DNA of 64,000 nucleotides from assembly GCA_023664365.1 (NCBI GenBank), contig JAMPFR010000014.1:1-64000 (forward strand), given 5' to 3'. How positions within the stretch are numbered: the stretch's first letter is position 1; each line of letters begins with the position of its first letter. Below, in pieces: positions 1 through 9,040 of the stretch. A program made the translations under genes and the position numbers. The notes beneath the pieces are model-generated. The model worked only from the letters and a program-made list of their open reading frames with translations. It made no database searches and had not been told where the DNA came from. This DNA comes from Acetatifactor muris. GTDB taxonomy: Bacteria > Bacillota > Clostridia > Lachnospirales > Lachnospiraceae.

Positions 1-49
1 ACAAACGGTTTTCAAGACCGCCTCGTTATGACCACTTCGATATCTCTCC
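1..49 (-). tRNA. tRNA-Ser (anticodon UGA), 5' part only
   Basis: Read on the minus strand, the sequence begins GGAGAGATATCGAAGTGGTC and continues into an anticodon arm whose loop reads CTTGAAA, giving anticodon TGA (serine). The first bases form the acceptor strand and the GTGGTC block matches a serine tRNA D-arm. The 3' half, including the long variable arm and T arm, lies outside the window. It sits 34 bp downstream of ispD in the same direction. Confidence 0.85.
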
Positions 50-54
50 AAGCG

Positions 55-75
55 TTGCCGCAAACCATGCGGCAA
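55..75 (-). other. Hairpin between ispD and tRNA-Ser
   Basis: TTGCCGC and GCGGCAA form a perfect 7-bp stem around a 7-nt loop. On the minus strand it follows the ispD stop but lacks a downstream U-tract, so it is not a standard intrinsic terminator. It could be a processing signal ahead of the tRNA. This is inference from symmetry only. Confidence 0.4.
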
Positions 76-83
76 AGGTTATT

Positions 84-845
84 CTAGCAAAAAGAGAACT
101 GTCTGTCAACAGATTTTTTCAAAAACATCTCCGCAATTTTCATGTCCTCCGGCGTGGTTATTTTTATGTTTTCATAGCTGCCCTCCGTCAGCTTTACCGG
201 GCAGTCCGCAAACAGCTCCGCCACACCGGCGTCATCCGTGACGGTAATTGCCTCAACCCCCTCCCTTTCCGCTTTTTCCCACAGTGCGCCATAAGCTTTC
301 ACAATCAGCTCCGTGTCAAACACCTGCGGCGTCTGTACGCTCCATACAAACCTTCTGTCCGGCGTAGACACCGCCAGCCCTTCCTCATCCGCCAGCTTTA
401 CGGTATCCTTGGAGGGCATTGCCGCCACGCAGGCATGATATTTCTGAACCGCCTCATAGGTGCGGCCCAGAATTTCCTCCGTGAGAAAGGGCCTTGCCCC
501 GTCGTGGATAAATACATATCCCTCCCGGTTCGGCGCCGGCCTGTCGGAAGACCCCAGCGCCGCCACGGCGTTTGCCACCGATTCCCAGCGCTCCCGGCCC
601 CCCGGCACAATGGTATCCACCTTGCCAAAGCCGTACTTTTCCACAATTTCCCTTTTCACATAGGGAATTGCTTCCTTTCCCGCAACCAGAATACAGTCGT
701 CAATAATCTCCGACTGTTCCACTGCCCGGAGGGAATACCAGAGCAGGGGCTTATCCCCCAGCAGCATAAACTGCTTTGCAACAGTGCTGTTCATCCGCCT
801 GCCGCCGCCTGCCGCCAGCACAATGGCGGTACAACGCTTTTTCAT
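84..845 (-). CDS. ispD: 2-C-methyl-D-erythritol 4-phosphate cytidylyltransferase
   Basis: Cytosolic enzyme of the MEP isoprenoid pathway; it joins CTP and 2-C-methyl-D-erythritol 4-phosphate to give CDP-ME. The N-terminal nucleotide-binding loop AIVLAAGGGRRMN is typical of the family, as are FIHDGARPF, the SVQTPQVF block and TDDAGVAE near the C terminus. At about 253 residues it is slightly longer than most IspD proteins. I chose the ATG at 845 because AAGGGGGGTG lies 9 nt upstream; an in-frame GTG at 857 is the alternative. It follows the sigma-factor gene by 17 bp in the same direction, so the two are probably co-transcribed. Confidence 0.93.
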   Translation of the reverse strand: MKKRCTAIVLAAGGGRRMNSTVAKQFMLLGDKPLLWYSLRAVEQSEIIDDCILVAGKEAIPYVKREIVEKYGFGKVDTIVPGGRERWESVANAVAALGSSDRPAPNREGYVFIHDGARPFLTEEILGRTYEAVQKYHACVAAMPSKDTVKLADEEGLAVSTPDRRFVWSVQTPQVFDTELIVKAYGALWEKAEREGVEAITVTDDAGVAELFADCPVKLTEGSYENIKITTPEDMKIAEMFLKKSVDRQFSFC

Positions 846-862
846 AATGTCATGCACCCCCC

Positions 863-2800
863 TTACCAGAAATACCAGATTTCCTCACCATCGTCATACC
901 CCAGCACATAGGTATGTCCCGTAACGGTATCGTCCTCCGGAAGGAATCCCTCTCCGTTTATCACAAAGGGACCTATGAGCAGCGTAGCGTCCGTAAGCAC
1001 CTCCACCTCCACCTGGCTCAGATCTATGCTGTATGCAGTGCGATTGGCGTCCACATCCACGGCAATATCGCCCGGATTCCCGCCGCCGTAGGATATATAC
1101 CCAAGCTTCATATGAGATTCAAATTCCTCCAGAAGATGCTCCGCGGTATCACCGGTCATAGACTGCACCTGATAGTATCTTTCCAGCCTGTTCATCTCAT
1201 CCACGGAATATTCGGAAAGTTCGTTAAGCCACCAGATATTTCCGTCCGGCAGAAAAGCAAAGGGGGTATGGTTGGCGTCAATCTTCTCAAGCACATCCGC
1301 GATCGTCCCCTCAGGTCTGTAACCCCAGACAAAATTGGCGATTTCTGTTTCTTCCTTTAAATTAGTATGTGCTTGATCCGGAGCAAACATCATCTCCGCT
1401 ATAACAATATTTTCCGGGTCATAAGCCTCATTCTCTCTGTCAACTAATACGCGGAACCAATTCTTCCCATTCGTACGCGTAGGCAGGATCCATGTTCTTG
1501 AGTCCACCGCCCAGCTTCCGCTCTCATGTATGTAATAGTTTACCAGCCTTTCTCCGGTGTCCCCGTTGTACAGTATAAATCTTGTCCTGGAGTCTGCCAC
1601 CGGCGTTCCGCTCATATCATTTCCAAGGTACACAATATAGCTGTCTTCATTCTCGCCGGTCACACCGGTATATACAAAGAGAAAATCATCTGTGGCCATC
1701 ATCGGCACATCGTCAGGCCCTAACCAGGGATAGAGATCGGACAGACCCAAATATTCCAGCAGGGAGACGTCATAGGAGGGGGCCTCCTCCGCTGCCGGAA
1801 CATCCTCCCGATTCCCGTCGCCGCCTTCCTGCCCCACAAACCCGCCGCTCTCCGAAGCCGAAAGTCCTCCGCCGCTCTCCGAAGCCGAAAGTCCTCCTCC
1901 GCCTTCCTGTCCCACAGACCCGCCGCTCTCCGAAACCGGATGTCCCTCTCCGCTTTCCTGCCCCATAAGCCCGTCGCCGCTCTCCTGTCCGGACAGGCTC
2001 TCCGGGGCGGAATCCTCCTGGGACTCCTTTCCTGCCTGCCGATACAGCGCAGCCCCGGCTGCCACGCACACAACAGCCGCAAGAGCCGCCACTCCCACTC
2101 TTCCTGCGTAAGATAACCCCCCGGCTCTTCCTCCGGACAACTTCCGAGGCAGCTCCGGCACTTCGCACGCCTCTGCCTCCATGCCAAGCAACAGCAGGAA
2201 GAAAGGCGCCATGGCATAAAGTCTGGTTCCCTTCCGCTCCTCCAGCTCCAGAACTGCCGCCTTTATCTCCTTTCTTCCCCTGCTTAAATGAGATTTTACC
2301 GTATTCGGAGAAAGCTCCATTTCCTCCGCAATCTGCTGCACGGTAAGCCCGTAATAGTAAAACGCCGCAATACACGCCTTCCTTACGGGCGGCAGCGCGT
2401 CAATCATCTCCTGCAGCAGGCGCTGCTTCTCCTTGTTCTGCAGGATTGTCTCCGGCAGGAATTCTTCCGCATCCGCCACTTCCTCCAGATAGTCCTGCGC
2501 CTGTTCTCCCTCCGCCACGGGCAGGCGCTGCTCCTTTTTCAGCCACGCCAGACACTTTCTGTATGCAATCCTTGCCGCCCAGGCCAAAAAGCGCTCCGGC
2601 CGGTTCAACTGCCCCAGGCTTTTGCTGATTTCAAAATAAGTCTCCTGCAGCATGTCGCACACTGTGTTCTTATCGCTGATGAGACGGTTTACGCAGACAA
2701 ACAAATACCCGTAGGACAATTTGTAAATCTCATCAAATGCCTTTCTTTCTCCCTTTTGAAATCGACAGACCGCTTCCTTTAATTCTGATGGTGTATCCAT
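863..2800 (-). CDS. ECF sigma factor fused to a transmembrane and extracellular C-terminal domain
   Basis: About 645 residues, more than three times a normal ECF sigma factor. Sigma region 2 lies at about residues 20-85 (DMLQETYFEISKSL, FLAWAARIAYRKCLAWL). Region 4 lies at about 135-185, with the helix-turn-helix GLTVQQIAEEMELSPNTVKS. A single membrane helix follows at about 233-254. Next comes a Gly/Ser/Glu repeat linker (about 255-345) and a roughly 300-residue domain, presumably outside the cell, that I do not recognise. An ECF factor would normally be held by a separate anti-sigma protein, and none is encoded next door. The fused domain may do that job, with release by proteolysis; this is inference. 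Start: ATG at 2800 with AAAGGGAG upstream, which removes a 33-residue unconserved extension. Confidence 0.8.
   Translation of the reverse strand: MDTPSELKEAVCRFQKGERKAFDEIYKLSYGYLFVCVNRLISDKNTVCDMLQETYFEISKSLGQLNRPERFLAWAARIAYRKCLAWLKKEQRLPVAEGEQAQDYLEEVADAEEFLPETILQNKEKQRLLQEMIDALPPVRKACIAAFYYYGLTVQQIAEEMELSPNTVKSHLSRGRKEIKAAVLELEERKGTRLYAMAPFFLLLLGMEAEACEVPELPRKLSGGRAGGLSYAGRVGVAALAAVVCVAAGAALYRQAGKESQEDSAPESLSGQESGDGLMGQESGEGHPVSESGGSVGQEGGGGLSASESGGGLSASESGGFVGQEGGDGNREDVPAAEEAPSYDVSLLEYLGLSDLYPWLGPDDVPMMATDDFLFVYTGVTGENEDSYIVYLGNDMSGTPVADSRTRFILYNGDTGERLVNYYIHESGSWAVDSRTWILPTRTNGKNWFRVLVDRENEAYDPENIVIAEMMFAPDQAHTNLKEETEIANFVWGYRPEGTIADVLEKIDANHTPFAFLPDGNIWWLNELSEYSVDEMNRLERYYQVQSMTGDTAEHLLEEFESHMKLGYISYGGGNPGDIAVDVDANRTAYSIDLSQVEVEVLTDATLLIGPFVINGEGFLPEDDTVTGHTYVLGYDDGEEIWYFW
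1815..1999 (-). repeat. In-frame Ser/Glu/Gly repeat in the sigma-factor fusion
   Basis: Imperfect repeats encode units such as SASESGG, GQEGGDG and GQESGDG in the linker between the membrane helix and the presumed outer domain. Two adjacent copies encoding GLSASESGG are nearly identical at DNA level, which suggests slippage or unequal recombination. The likely role is a flexible, probably wall-crossing spacer. Confidence 0.75.
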
Positions 2801-2920
2801 TTTCCCTGTACTCCCTTTCTGTACGCCTCCGGTGTTGTCCGGGGCCGTACGCTCTTTTCCGTTTCGTGTTACACTATAAAGGAGAACTCTTTTTTCCAAA
2901 AGGTTGCACTTTTATAAAAT

Positions 2921-3946
2921 TTACAGCTTCAGGTTCGGCACTGCATTTAAATCATAACCATGCCTCACACCCTTCACATACTCATAATATCCTGCAGCGC
3001 CAATCATAGCCGCATTATCCGTACAGAAAACCGGCGACGGATAAAAAAAGTCAATCCCCCGCTCTGCGCACTCCCGCTCAAATGCAGCCCGCAGGGAAGA
3101 GTTTGAGGCAACGCCTCCGGCAATGGCAAACTTATCATATCCGAAGGCCTTTACCGCATGAAGGGAATGCTCCACAAGCACGTCGATCACCGCTTTCTGG
3201 AAGGAAGCCGCCACATCCGCCTGATTGACTTCCTCCCCCTTCATCCTGCAGGAATTCAGGTAATTCAGCACTGCGGACTTTAAGCCGCTGAAGCTGAAGT
3301 CATACTCATTTTCGGCCACCTTTGCTCTGGGGAAGGGAATTGCATCCGGATTGCCCTCCCTGGAAAGCCGATCTATCTTAGGGCCGCCGGGATACCCCAG
3401 GCCTATGGCCCTGGCAACCTTGTCGAAGGCTTCCCCCGCAGCGTCGTCTCTGGTTCTGCCGATTATCTCATACTTACCGTAATCCTGCACCACTACCAGA
3501 TGGGAATGTCCGCCTGAGGCCACAAGGCACACAAAGGGCGGCTCCAGCTCCTTATGCTCGATATAGTTGGCGCTGATATGGCCGCTGATGTGATGCACTC
3601 CCACCAGGGGAAGCCCGGTGGCAAAGCTGATTGCCTTGGCCTCCGCCACCCCCACCAGCAGCGCCCCTACCAGCCCGGGGCCATAGGTCACCGCGATGGC
3701 GGACAGCTCCGAAAGGGTGACCCCCGCCTCCTCCAGCGCCTGCTCTATCACCTGATTTATCTTCTCAATATGCTTTCTGGAGGCAATCTCCGGCACTACG
3801 CCGCCGAATGGGGTGTGCAGGGCAATCTGCGTATAAATAACATTTGACAGCACCTCTCTGCCGTTTTTCACCACAGATGCTGCTGTCTCATCACAGGAGG
3901 TCTCAATCGCAAGAATCAAGACCTCCGATTTATTCAGCTGTTCCAA
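2921..3946 (-). CDS. tsaD: tRNA N6-adenosine threonylcarbamoyltransferase TsaD
   Basis: Transfers threonylcarbamoyl from threonylcarbamoyl-AMP to A37 of ANN-decoding tRNAs, in complex with TsaB and TsaE, both of which are also in this window. The family signatures are clear: [13 protein letters not shown] at the N terminus and the metal-binding HHISGH segment. SGGHSHL follows, and a glycine-rich nucleotide site, [13 protein letters not shown], lies near the C terminus. Its 341 residues are the usual length. The start codon is TTG, with a strong AAGGAGG 9 nt upstream; no ATG fits better. It lies between a membrane-anchored unknown (69 bp upstream) and the sigma-factor fusion. Confidence 0.96.
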   Translation of the reverse strand: MEQLNKSEVLILAIETSCDETAASVVKNGREVLSNVIYTQIALHTPFGGVVPEIASRKHIEKINQVIEQALEEAGVTLSELSAIAVTYGPGLVGALLVGVAEAKAISFATGLPLVGVHHISGHISANYIEHKELEPPFVCLVASGGHSHLVVVQDYGKYEIIGRTRDDAAGEAFDKVARAIGLGYPGGPKIDRLSREGNPDAIPFPRAKVAENEYDFSFSGLKSAVLNYLNSCRMKGEEVNQADVAASFQKAVIDVLVEHSLHAVKAFGYDKFAIAGGVASNSSLRAAFERECAERGIDFFYPSPVFCTDNAAMIGAAGYYEYVKGVRHGYDLNAVPNLKL

Positions 3947-4015
3947 GACTGTTCCTCCTTAACCTTATGCCGCCCAACAGCATACATCCTCAAAGCATCA
4001 GCACTTCTTCTCACA

Positions 4016-4597
4016 TTATCCGCCGACATTCACATTATCGTCAGTTTCCCAGCCGTATATTTTCCAGTGTCTGTCCGCGTCCTTGCGCAGCAGATATATC
4101 CTGCCCTCTCCAAGGTTCTGCCCGTTGTTTTCCTTTACGGTATATCCGCAGTACAGCCTCGCAAACTCGTAGCCGTCCTCCGAAAAATAGTCAACATTTG
4201 CACTGGACGCCACCACAATGGAAATAAGCCGCCTTTTGGCGTCTTTAAAGCCCTTTACCTCTGCCTTCAGCTTTGTTATGTAATCTGCCACTTCATTATT
4301 ATCAAGCAGCTCCTGGTCATACAGCATCCTCGCCTGCATACCCAGCGCTTCGATTTCCGCGTCGGTACACTCCTCGTTGTAAAAGCACTTTTCTATTTCC
4401 GTGTAATACTTGATGACTTCCTTCACCGTGGCAGGGTAGTTCTTTGTTAAATCCCGGCTGAGCGCAGACTGCACAGGGGTCATTTTCGTCACGCCCGCAT
4501 CGCTCTTCATTTTGCTCAGCAAAATACAATAGAGCGCCACCAGGCCCGCAATCACCACAATTAAAATTACTGTCACTCTCACTGTGGATTTTTTCAT
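4016..4597 (-). CDS. Membrane-anchored protein of unknown function
   Basis: A 193-residue protein with one N-terminal membrane helix (VTVILIVVIAGLVALYCILL) preceded by basic residues, then a soluble domain probably outside the membrane. The C-terminal half (EFARLYCGYTVKENNG followed by YLLRKDADRHWKIYGWE) has the look of an NTF2-like or DUF6715-type fold, but I cannot assign it firmly. The ATG at 4597 is chosen over one 15 bp upstream because GAGGTGG sits at good spacing before it. It lies 49 bp after rnz and 69 bp before tsaD, so it may belong to that operon. Confidence 0.7.
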   Translation of the reverse strand: MKKSTVRVTVILIVVIAGLVALYCILLSKMKSDAGVTKMTPVQSALSRDLTKNYPATVKEVIKYYTEIEKCFYNEECTDAEIEALGMQARMLYDQELLDNNEVADYITKLKAEVKGFKDAKRRLISIVVASSANVDYFSEDGYEFARLYCGYTVKENNGQNLGEGRIYLLRKDADRHWKIYGWETDDNVNVGG

Positions 4598-4646
4598 ATG
4601 CCACCTCGCCATTCCGCCATGACTTCACTACGTTCACGGCATTTAA

Positions 4647-5558
4647 TCATTCTTCCGTAAAGTTAAGCTCTTTGGTTCTTCCGTCCTTTGCCGCCACAGT
4701 CCCCGGAAAAATCTTCCGCACCTCGCCCAGGTACTCCTCAGGGTGCATCAGGGACGGGCTGTAGTGGGTCAGCCACAACTCCGGCACACGGGCCTCCTTT
4801 GCGATTCGGGCCGCCTCATACATAGTCATATGCCTGTTTTCCTTTGCCTTAACCAGCTTTTCCGGCTCTCCGTACATTCCCTCCAGAATCAGTATATCCG
4901 AATTCCTGGCATTGTCCGCAATGGAGTCCGTAGGCCGGGTATCGGTACAGTAGGTAACCTTCAGCCCCTTTCTGACCGCTCCCAGCACCATATCCGGCGT
5001 ATAGACCCGTCCGTCCTCTTCGATGACTTCCCCCTTCTGCAATCTGCTCCAGAGCTTCATGGGGATCTGCTGTTCCAGGGCCCGTTCCCTGTCAAAACGC
5101 CCCGCCCTGTCAATCGTCATACTATATCCATAGCATACCACACTATGGTTCACCTTGAAAGCCTTTATGCGAAAACCTTCAAAAAAAAATTCCTGCTCAG
5201 GCTCCGTAATCTCCATACAATGAATTTCAAAAGGCAGCTCCGGCGCAATGGTCCGAAGGGCGTTTACCGTTCGGGTCAACCCCTTCGGGCCAATCAGCAG
5301 CAGCGGCTCCGTCCTCTCGGCATTCCCCATGGTAAGCAGCATGCCGGGCAGACCGCTGATATGATCCGCATGATAATGGGTAAAGCAGATAATATCCACC
5401 GGCTTGGGGCTCCAGCCCTTTTCCCTGAGTGCAATCTGCGTCCCCTCGCCGCAGTCGATCAAAATACTTTTCCCGTTATACCGAAGCATCAGCGCCGTAA
5501 GCCACCGATACGGCAGCGGCATCATCCCCCCTGTTCCCAGCAGACAAACATCTAACAT
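4647..5558 (-). CDS. rnz: Ribonuclease Z
   Basis: Endonuclease that cuts the 3' trailer from tRNA precursors, especially those without encoded CCA. The metallo-beta-lactamase zinc site is visible as FTHYHADHISGLPG, with the later metal ligands in TYCTDTRPT and the LTHYS segment. At 303 residues it is the short bacterial form. ATG with AGGAG 5 nt upstream. It sits among tRNA modification genes (tsaD, tsaB, tsaE), so the neighbourhood has a tRNA maturation theme. Confidence 0.93.
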   Translation of the reverse strand: MLDVCLLGTGGMMPLPYRWLTALMLRYNGKSILIDCGEGTQIALREKGWSPKPVDIICFTHYHADHISGLPGMLLTMGNAERTEPLLLIGPKGLTRTVNALRTIAPELPFEIHCMEITEPEQEFFFEGFRIKAFKVNHSVVCYGYSMTIDRAGRFDRERALEQQIPMKLWSRLQKGEVIEEDGRVYTPDMVLGAVRKGLKVTYCTDTRPTDSIADNARNSDILILEGMYGEPEKLVKAKENRHMTMYEAARIAKEARVPELWLTHYSPSLMHPEEYLGEVRKIFPGTVAAKDGRTKELNFTEE

Positions 5559-5615
5559 CTTGCTCCTATCTGCGCGCCCCGGCGCACACCTGCATTAATC
5601 TGTAAAACCGAACCT

Positions 5616-5864
5616 TCAGAGCAGCTCCGCGCCCTCCTTTTCCTCGACAGGCACCTGAAACTGCGAAATCATATCATCATAGCAGTCCTCACACAAATCA
5701 AACCTGTGGACGGTTCCGTCCTTCCGGCTGAAATACCCGAAAACAGCCTCCGCCGAAAAGCATCCCTCCTTCAGGTATCCGTCCTCTACCTTCAAAACCC
5801 TGCCGCACCTGTTGCACACGGCGTGAACCAGCTTTTTGTCCTGTCCGTCTTCGTACTTCCGCAT
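5616..5864 (-). CDS. Small zinc-ribbon-like protein
   Basis: An 82-residue protein with two Cys pairs, CNRCG and CEDCYDD, about 40 residues apart; a further Cys lies between them. This fits a treble-clef or zinc-ribbon structure. The first 25 residues are charged. Start ATG has GGGAGAG upstream. It lies between tsaB-rimI and rnz with short gaps and is probably co-transcribed. I do not recognise a named family; nucleic-acid binding is plausible but not shown. Confidence 0.7.
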   Translation of the reverse strand: MRKYEDGQDKKLVHAVCNRCGRVLKVEDGYLKEGCFSAEAVFGYFSRKDGTVHRFDLCEDCYDDMISQFQVPVEEKEGAELL

Positions 5865-5953
5865 TTTAATCTCTCCCTTTTTGTAATGGACAATTTATCA
5901 TGTGCCAGCTCTATTTTATCAAAAAGGCAAAGCTTTTGCCGTGGAAATTGTTG

Positions 5954-7096
5954 TTAACTTTTTTTCAGCCTTTTCCACATAATAGTTGCATCTTCAACAG
6001 GTTTTTCATAAAATTTCGGCCGAATTCCCTCGGACACAAAACCTAATTTTTCATAAATATGAATCGCCGCCCCATTGCTGACCCGCACCTCCAGAGTAAA
6101 GGCTTCCACCTGCTGCGCCTCTCCCGCCGCAAGCAGCCGTTCCAGCATTTTCCGGGCAATTCCCCGCCCTCTGAAATCCGGCGCCACCACTACATTGTCA
6201 ATATTCGCAACGCCGCCTGCGTTGGAATATCCGCAGCAGCCCGCCACCTGACCGTCCGCCACCGCCACCACATACTGACAGTAGGAACGGGACAACAGAT
6301 CTTTAAAATCCTGTGCCGACCAGGGCATGGAAAAGGACGCCGCCTCAATCTCCGCAAGCCGGGGTATATCTTCTTCAAGCAGCTCCCTGACGGTAATCTC
6401 CGCCTCCCGCTCCGCCTGGCTCTTTCTGAGGTATTCCGGGCGATGCTCCGCCGGATCTACCGTCTTTCCCCTGGAATAATAAACTGCTCCCAGAGCCGCC
6501 ACGCTGCCTGCCCGCTGTCTGTTGTTTCCTGCAGGCGCAATACTGTACGCCACTTTGATTTTTTCCCGGATAAGCTCCAGATACACAGGCACTCCGTCCC
6601 CCAGGAAAATCACCGGCCTGCCCAGTTTATTCAGGTTTTCCAGCATCACTCCTATGTCCATGGGACTCTGGGGTATCAGGCTTTTAAGTTCAAAACCCTC
6701 CCCTGATGGCACAAACTCATAGGCTGCCGTATAGACCTGGTTCCGCCTGGCGTCCATCAGGGGGCATACCACCCGATCCGTCCCCCAGAGGTTCCAGGCA
6801 AGTCCTTCCAGCGTAGGCACCTCCACCAGGGGCTTTTTCAGTGCAAGCCCCAGACCCTTGGCCGTGGCGGAACCGATGCGCAGTCCCGTGAAGGATCCGG
6901 GCCCCGACGCCACCGCAATGGCGTCCACCGTATCCATATCCAGTTCAATCATATTTTTAAGCTCGTCCAGCATGGGAAGCAGTGTCTGGGAATGGGTCTT
7001 CTTATAATCGGTGGTGTATTCCGCCAGCAAAACCCCATCCTCCAGGATTGCCACTCCGGCCACAAGCCCGGAACTGTCCAGCCCAAGTATTTTCAT
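5954..7096 (-). CDS. tsaB-rimI: Fused TsaB and RimI (t6A protease-like partner plus S18 N-acetyltransferase)
   Basis: Two usually separate proteins in one 380-residue chain. Residues 1 to about 225 are TsaB: an ASKHA start (MKILGLDSSGLVAGVAIL) and the ASGPGSFTGLRIG motif. About 235 to 375 is a GNAT acetyltransferase of the RimI type, with acetyl-CoA binding residues in VVAPDFRGRGIARKML and the NGAAIHIYEKLGF signature. RimI acetylates the N terminus of ribosomal protein S18. TsaB pairs with TsaD in t6A synthesis. Start ATG at 7096 has AGAGGA upstream inside the tsaE 3' end; the genes are 4 bp apart. In many Bacillota these are adjacent genes, so fusion is a small step. No stop or frameshift is seen between the halves. 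Confidence 0.93.
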   Translation of the reverse strand: MKILGLDSSGLVAGVAILEDGVLLAEYTTDYKKTHSQTLLPMLDELKNMIELDMDTVDAIAVASGPGSFTGLRIGSATAKGLGLALKKPLVEVPTLEGLAWNLWGTDRVVCPLMDARRNQVYTAAYEFVPSGEGFELKSLIPQSPMDIGVMLENLNKLGRPVIFLGDGVPVYLELIREKIKVAYSIAPAGNNRQRAGSVAALGAVYYSRGKTVDPAEHRPEYLRKSQAEREAEITVRELLEEDIPRLAEIEAASFSMPWSAQDFKDLLSRSYCQYVVAVADGQVAGCCGYSNAGGVANIDNVVVAPDFRGRGIARKMLERLLAAGEAQQVEAFTLEVRVSNGAAIHIYEKLGFVSEGIRPKFYEKPVEDATIMWKRLKKS

Positions 7097-7100
7097 AACA

Positions 7101-7583
7101 TCATCCAATCCTCTGCAGTGTAATCCTGCGGTAATCAAAACCCTGCTCCAAATCTTTTTCCAGCGTAATGCGAAGATACTGCTCCGGCAGAATCTCCTCT
7201 ATCATGTCCGCCCATTCTATCAGCGAAACACCATCCCCGTAAAAGCATTCCTCATAACCGATTTCTTCCATTTCTTCCACGTCGGCTATTCGGTATACGT
7301 CAAAGTGGTAAAAGGGCAGGCGTCCCCCCTCATATATCTGCAAAATAGTAAAGGTGGGGCTGTTCACCGGTTCCTCAACGCCAAGTCCCGCCCCGAACCC
7401 CTTCGTAAACACCGTCTTTCCCGCTCCGAGATCGCCAATCAGGGTACAGACCTGGCCTTCATGGGCCGCTTCTCCCAGACATTTTCCCAAGGCATAGGTG
7501 TCCTCCGGCTTCCTTGTCTCCAAAACGGCTTTCCCCGTCTGCTCCAGCTGCTCCAGTACATTCTCCCCGCAAAAATTTTCCAT
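7101..7583 (-). CDS. tsaE: tRNA threonylcarbamoyladenosine biosynthesis ATPase TsaE
   Basis: P-loop ATPase needed for turnover of the TsaBD complex in t6A synthesis. Walker A is GDLGAGKT; other family marks are VNSPTFTI, FYHFDVYR and LIEWADMIEEILP. Its 160 residues include about 20 more than usual at the N terminus. The annotated ATG has AAAGG directly against it, which is poor spacing, so translation may begin at a downstream codon. The stop is 4 bp before the tsaB start, indicating a tsaE-tsaB-rimI transcription unit. Confidence 0.93.
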   Translation of the reverse strand: MENFCGENVLEQLEQTGKAVLETRKPEDTYALGKCLGEAAHEGQVCTLIGDLGAGKTVFTKGFGAGLGVEEPVNSPTFTILQIYEGGRLPFYHFDVYRIADVEEMEEIGYEECFYGDGVSLIEWADMIEEILPEQYLRITLEKDLEQGFDYRRITLQRIG

Positions 7584-7658
7584 CCTTTATACCCTGCCCC
7601 TGCCTCAACACACATATCGGTCAAAATTCGGTACTATCCTTCCGATTTTACCGCCGCC

Positions 7659-8135
7659 TCAATTCCGGATCTTTACTTTTGCAGGCGGCATATGGGTGGA
7701 AATCATTTCAATCACGGCAGCCTTTCTGTCCTCCAGCTGCGCCTTGGGGAAAATCGTGGCGTTCATGGGCGAAGTATAGAGAATAATGCTTCTCCCGGTA
7801 GACACTGCCTTGTGCATCTCCTCCCAGAGGTACTGCACCGACTCCTCTCCCTGAGAAATGGTAAGCCCCTGTTCGTCCAGCAGATAGTGCAGCGGCTTCT
7901 GGAAACTGGGATTGCTCAGCACCTGCCGCTTGCTTCTGAAAAACAGAGTCCAGGGCAGATACAGAAGGATAATCAGCCCGAATATCAGGTAAATCCACTG
8001 CTTCGTCATCACAGCCAGCACAATCACCATAGCCCCGAAGCAGCTTCCGATAATACCCACCGCACTGTTATAGGAATGTCTCAGCATATAATCATACAAA
8101 TCCTTCGATTCAATTTTTACGTCCAGTTCTATCAT
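7659..8135 (-). CDS. YcxB-like membrane protein
   Basis: A 158-residue protein with two adjacent membrane helices (AVGIIGSCFGAMVIVLAVM and IYLIFGLIILLYLPWTLFF), followed by a cytosolic beta-rich domain. The tail region SIILYTSPMNATIFPKAQL resembles the YcxB-like C-terminal domain (PH-like fold). No enzymatic residues are evident. I chose the ATG at 8135 because GGAGGG lies 6 nt upstream; the upstream ATG at 8162 has no such site. It lies 75 bp before tsaE in the same direction. Confidence 0.7.
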   Translation of the reverse strand: MIELDVKIESKDLYDYMLRHSYNSAVGIIGSCFGAMVIVLAVMTKQWIYLIFGLIILLYLPWTLFFRSKRQVLSNPSFQKPLHYLLDEQGLTISQGEESVQYLWEEMHKAVSTGRSIILYTSPMNATIFPKAQLEDRKAAVIEMISTHMPPAKVKIRN

Positions 8136-8220
8136 CTGTGCCCTCCGATTTAGAAACAGCATTCAGCAAAAAAATTTTACCTTAAACAGGCCGAAAATGC
8201 AAGGGGAACTTGACGCCGCC

Positions 8221-8952
8221 TCAACGCCGCCCTTTGATAATGGGACTTAAAGGCTTGTAAATCAGCATGGTTACCAGGGACACACCGGCGCCCTTAATCA
8301 GATTCATGGGCGCCACGCAGGCTGCCACGAAGCTGACGATGCTGCCCTCCTTCACCAGGCTGTTCACATCCGCCCCAAGAGCCAGCAGATTCTCCAGGGG
8401 TATACCGTAGAGCCTGGAAAAGGCGGGCAGCAGGTAGACCGCGTTAAATGCCGTACCGAAAACGGTGATGCACAGCGTTCCCACCACACAGGCAAGTATG
8501 GCTCCCTTTTTGTTTTTTCGGAAGCTGTAAACCACAGAGGCCGGAAGAATCAGACTGCAGCCCACCGCAAAGTTAGCCAGGTCTCCCACAAAAGCAGTGG
8601 AGGTTCCCTTAAAGAGCAGCTTCAGCAGAATCTTCACAAACTCCATCATCACGCCCGCCGCCGGGCCGAAGGCGAAGGTACCCACCAGAATAGGCAGCTC
8701 ACTGAAATCCAGCTCATAGAAAGCCGGTGCAAAGGGCAGCGGAAACTCAAACAGCATAAGAATGGCTGCAATGGCGGAAAACATACCGATTACGGCGATT
8801 TTCCGGGTACTGAAAACCTTCTCTCTGACGCCGCTCTTTTTCTGCGCCGCCTTTTCCAAAAGCAGCGCCGCCGCGAACAGAGCGGCAATCACCAGCAGAA
8901 ACCCCAGCACATAAAGCAGATTGTCGGCAACACTTTGAAACAGATTGTTCAT
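8221..8952 (-). CDS. ribU: Riboflavin ECF transporter substrate-binding component
   Basis: Integral membrane S component that binds riboflavin and works with a shared energizing module (EcfA, EcfA', EcfT), not encoded in this window. About 243 residues with around six membrane helices. The segment IGMFSAIAAILMLFEFPLPF and the FYELDFSELPILVGTFAFGP loop are typical of RibU. An FMN riboswitch upstream confirms the flavin link. Start ATG at 8952 has GGAGG at good spacing; an upstream in-frame extension runs through the riboswitch terminator and is not coding. Confidence 0.93.
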   Translation of the reverse strand: MNNLFQSVADNLLYVLGFLLVIAALFAAALLLEKAAQKKSGVREKVFSTRKIAVIGMFSAIAAILMLFEFPLPFAPAFYELDFSELPILVGTFAFGPAAGVMMEFVKILLKLLFKGTSTAFVGDLANFAVGCSLILPASVVYSFRKNKKGAILACVVGTLCITVFGTAFNAVYLLPAFSRLYGIPLENLLALGADVNSLVKEGSIVSFVAACVAPMNLIKGAGVSLVTMLIYKPLSPIIKGRR

Positions 8953-9040
8953 CTTCTTTTCCTCCATTTTACGTTTGTCGGAAAATTCTTCGCCTGCGCG
9001 GTGTCGGCCGGACAAACGGGGTTTCCCCTTGCATCCCGAC

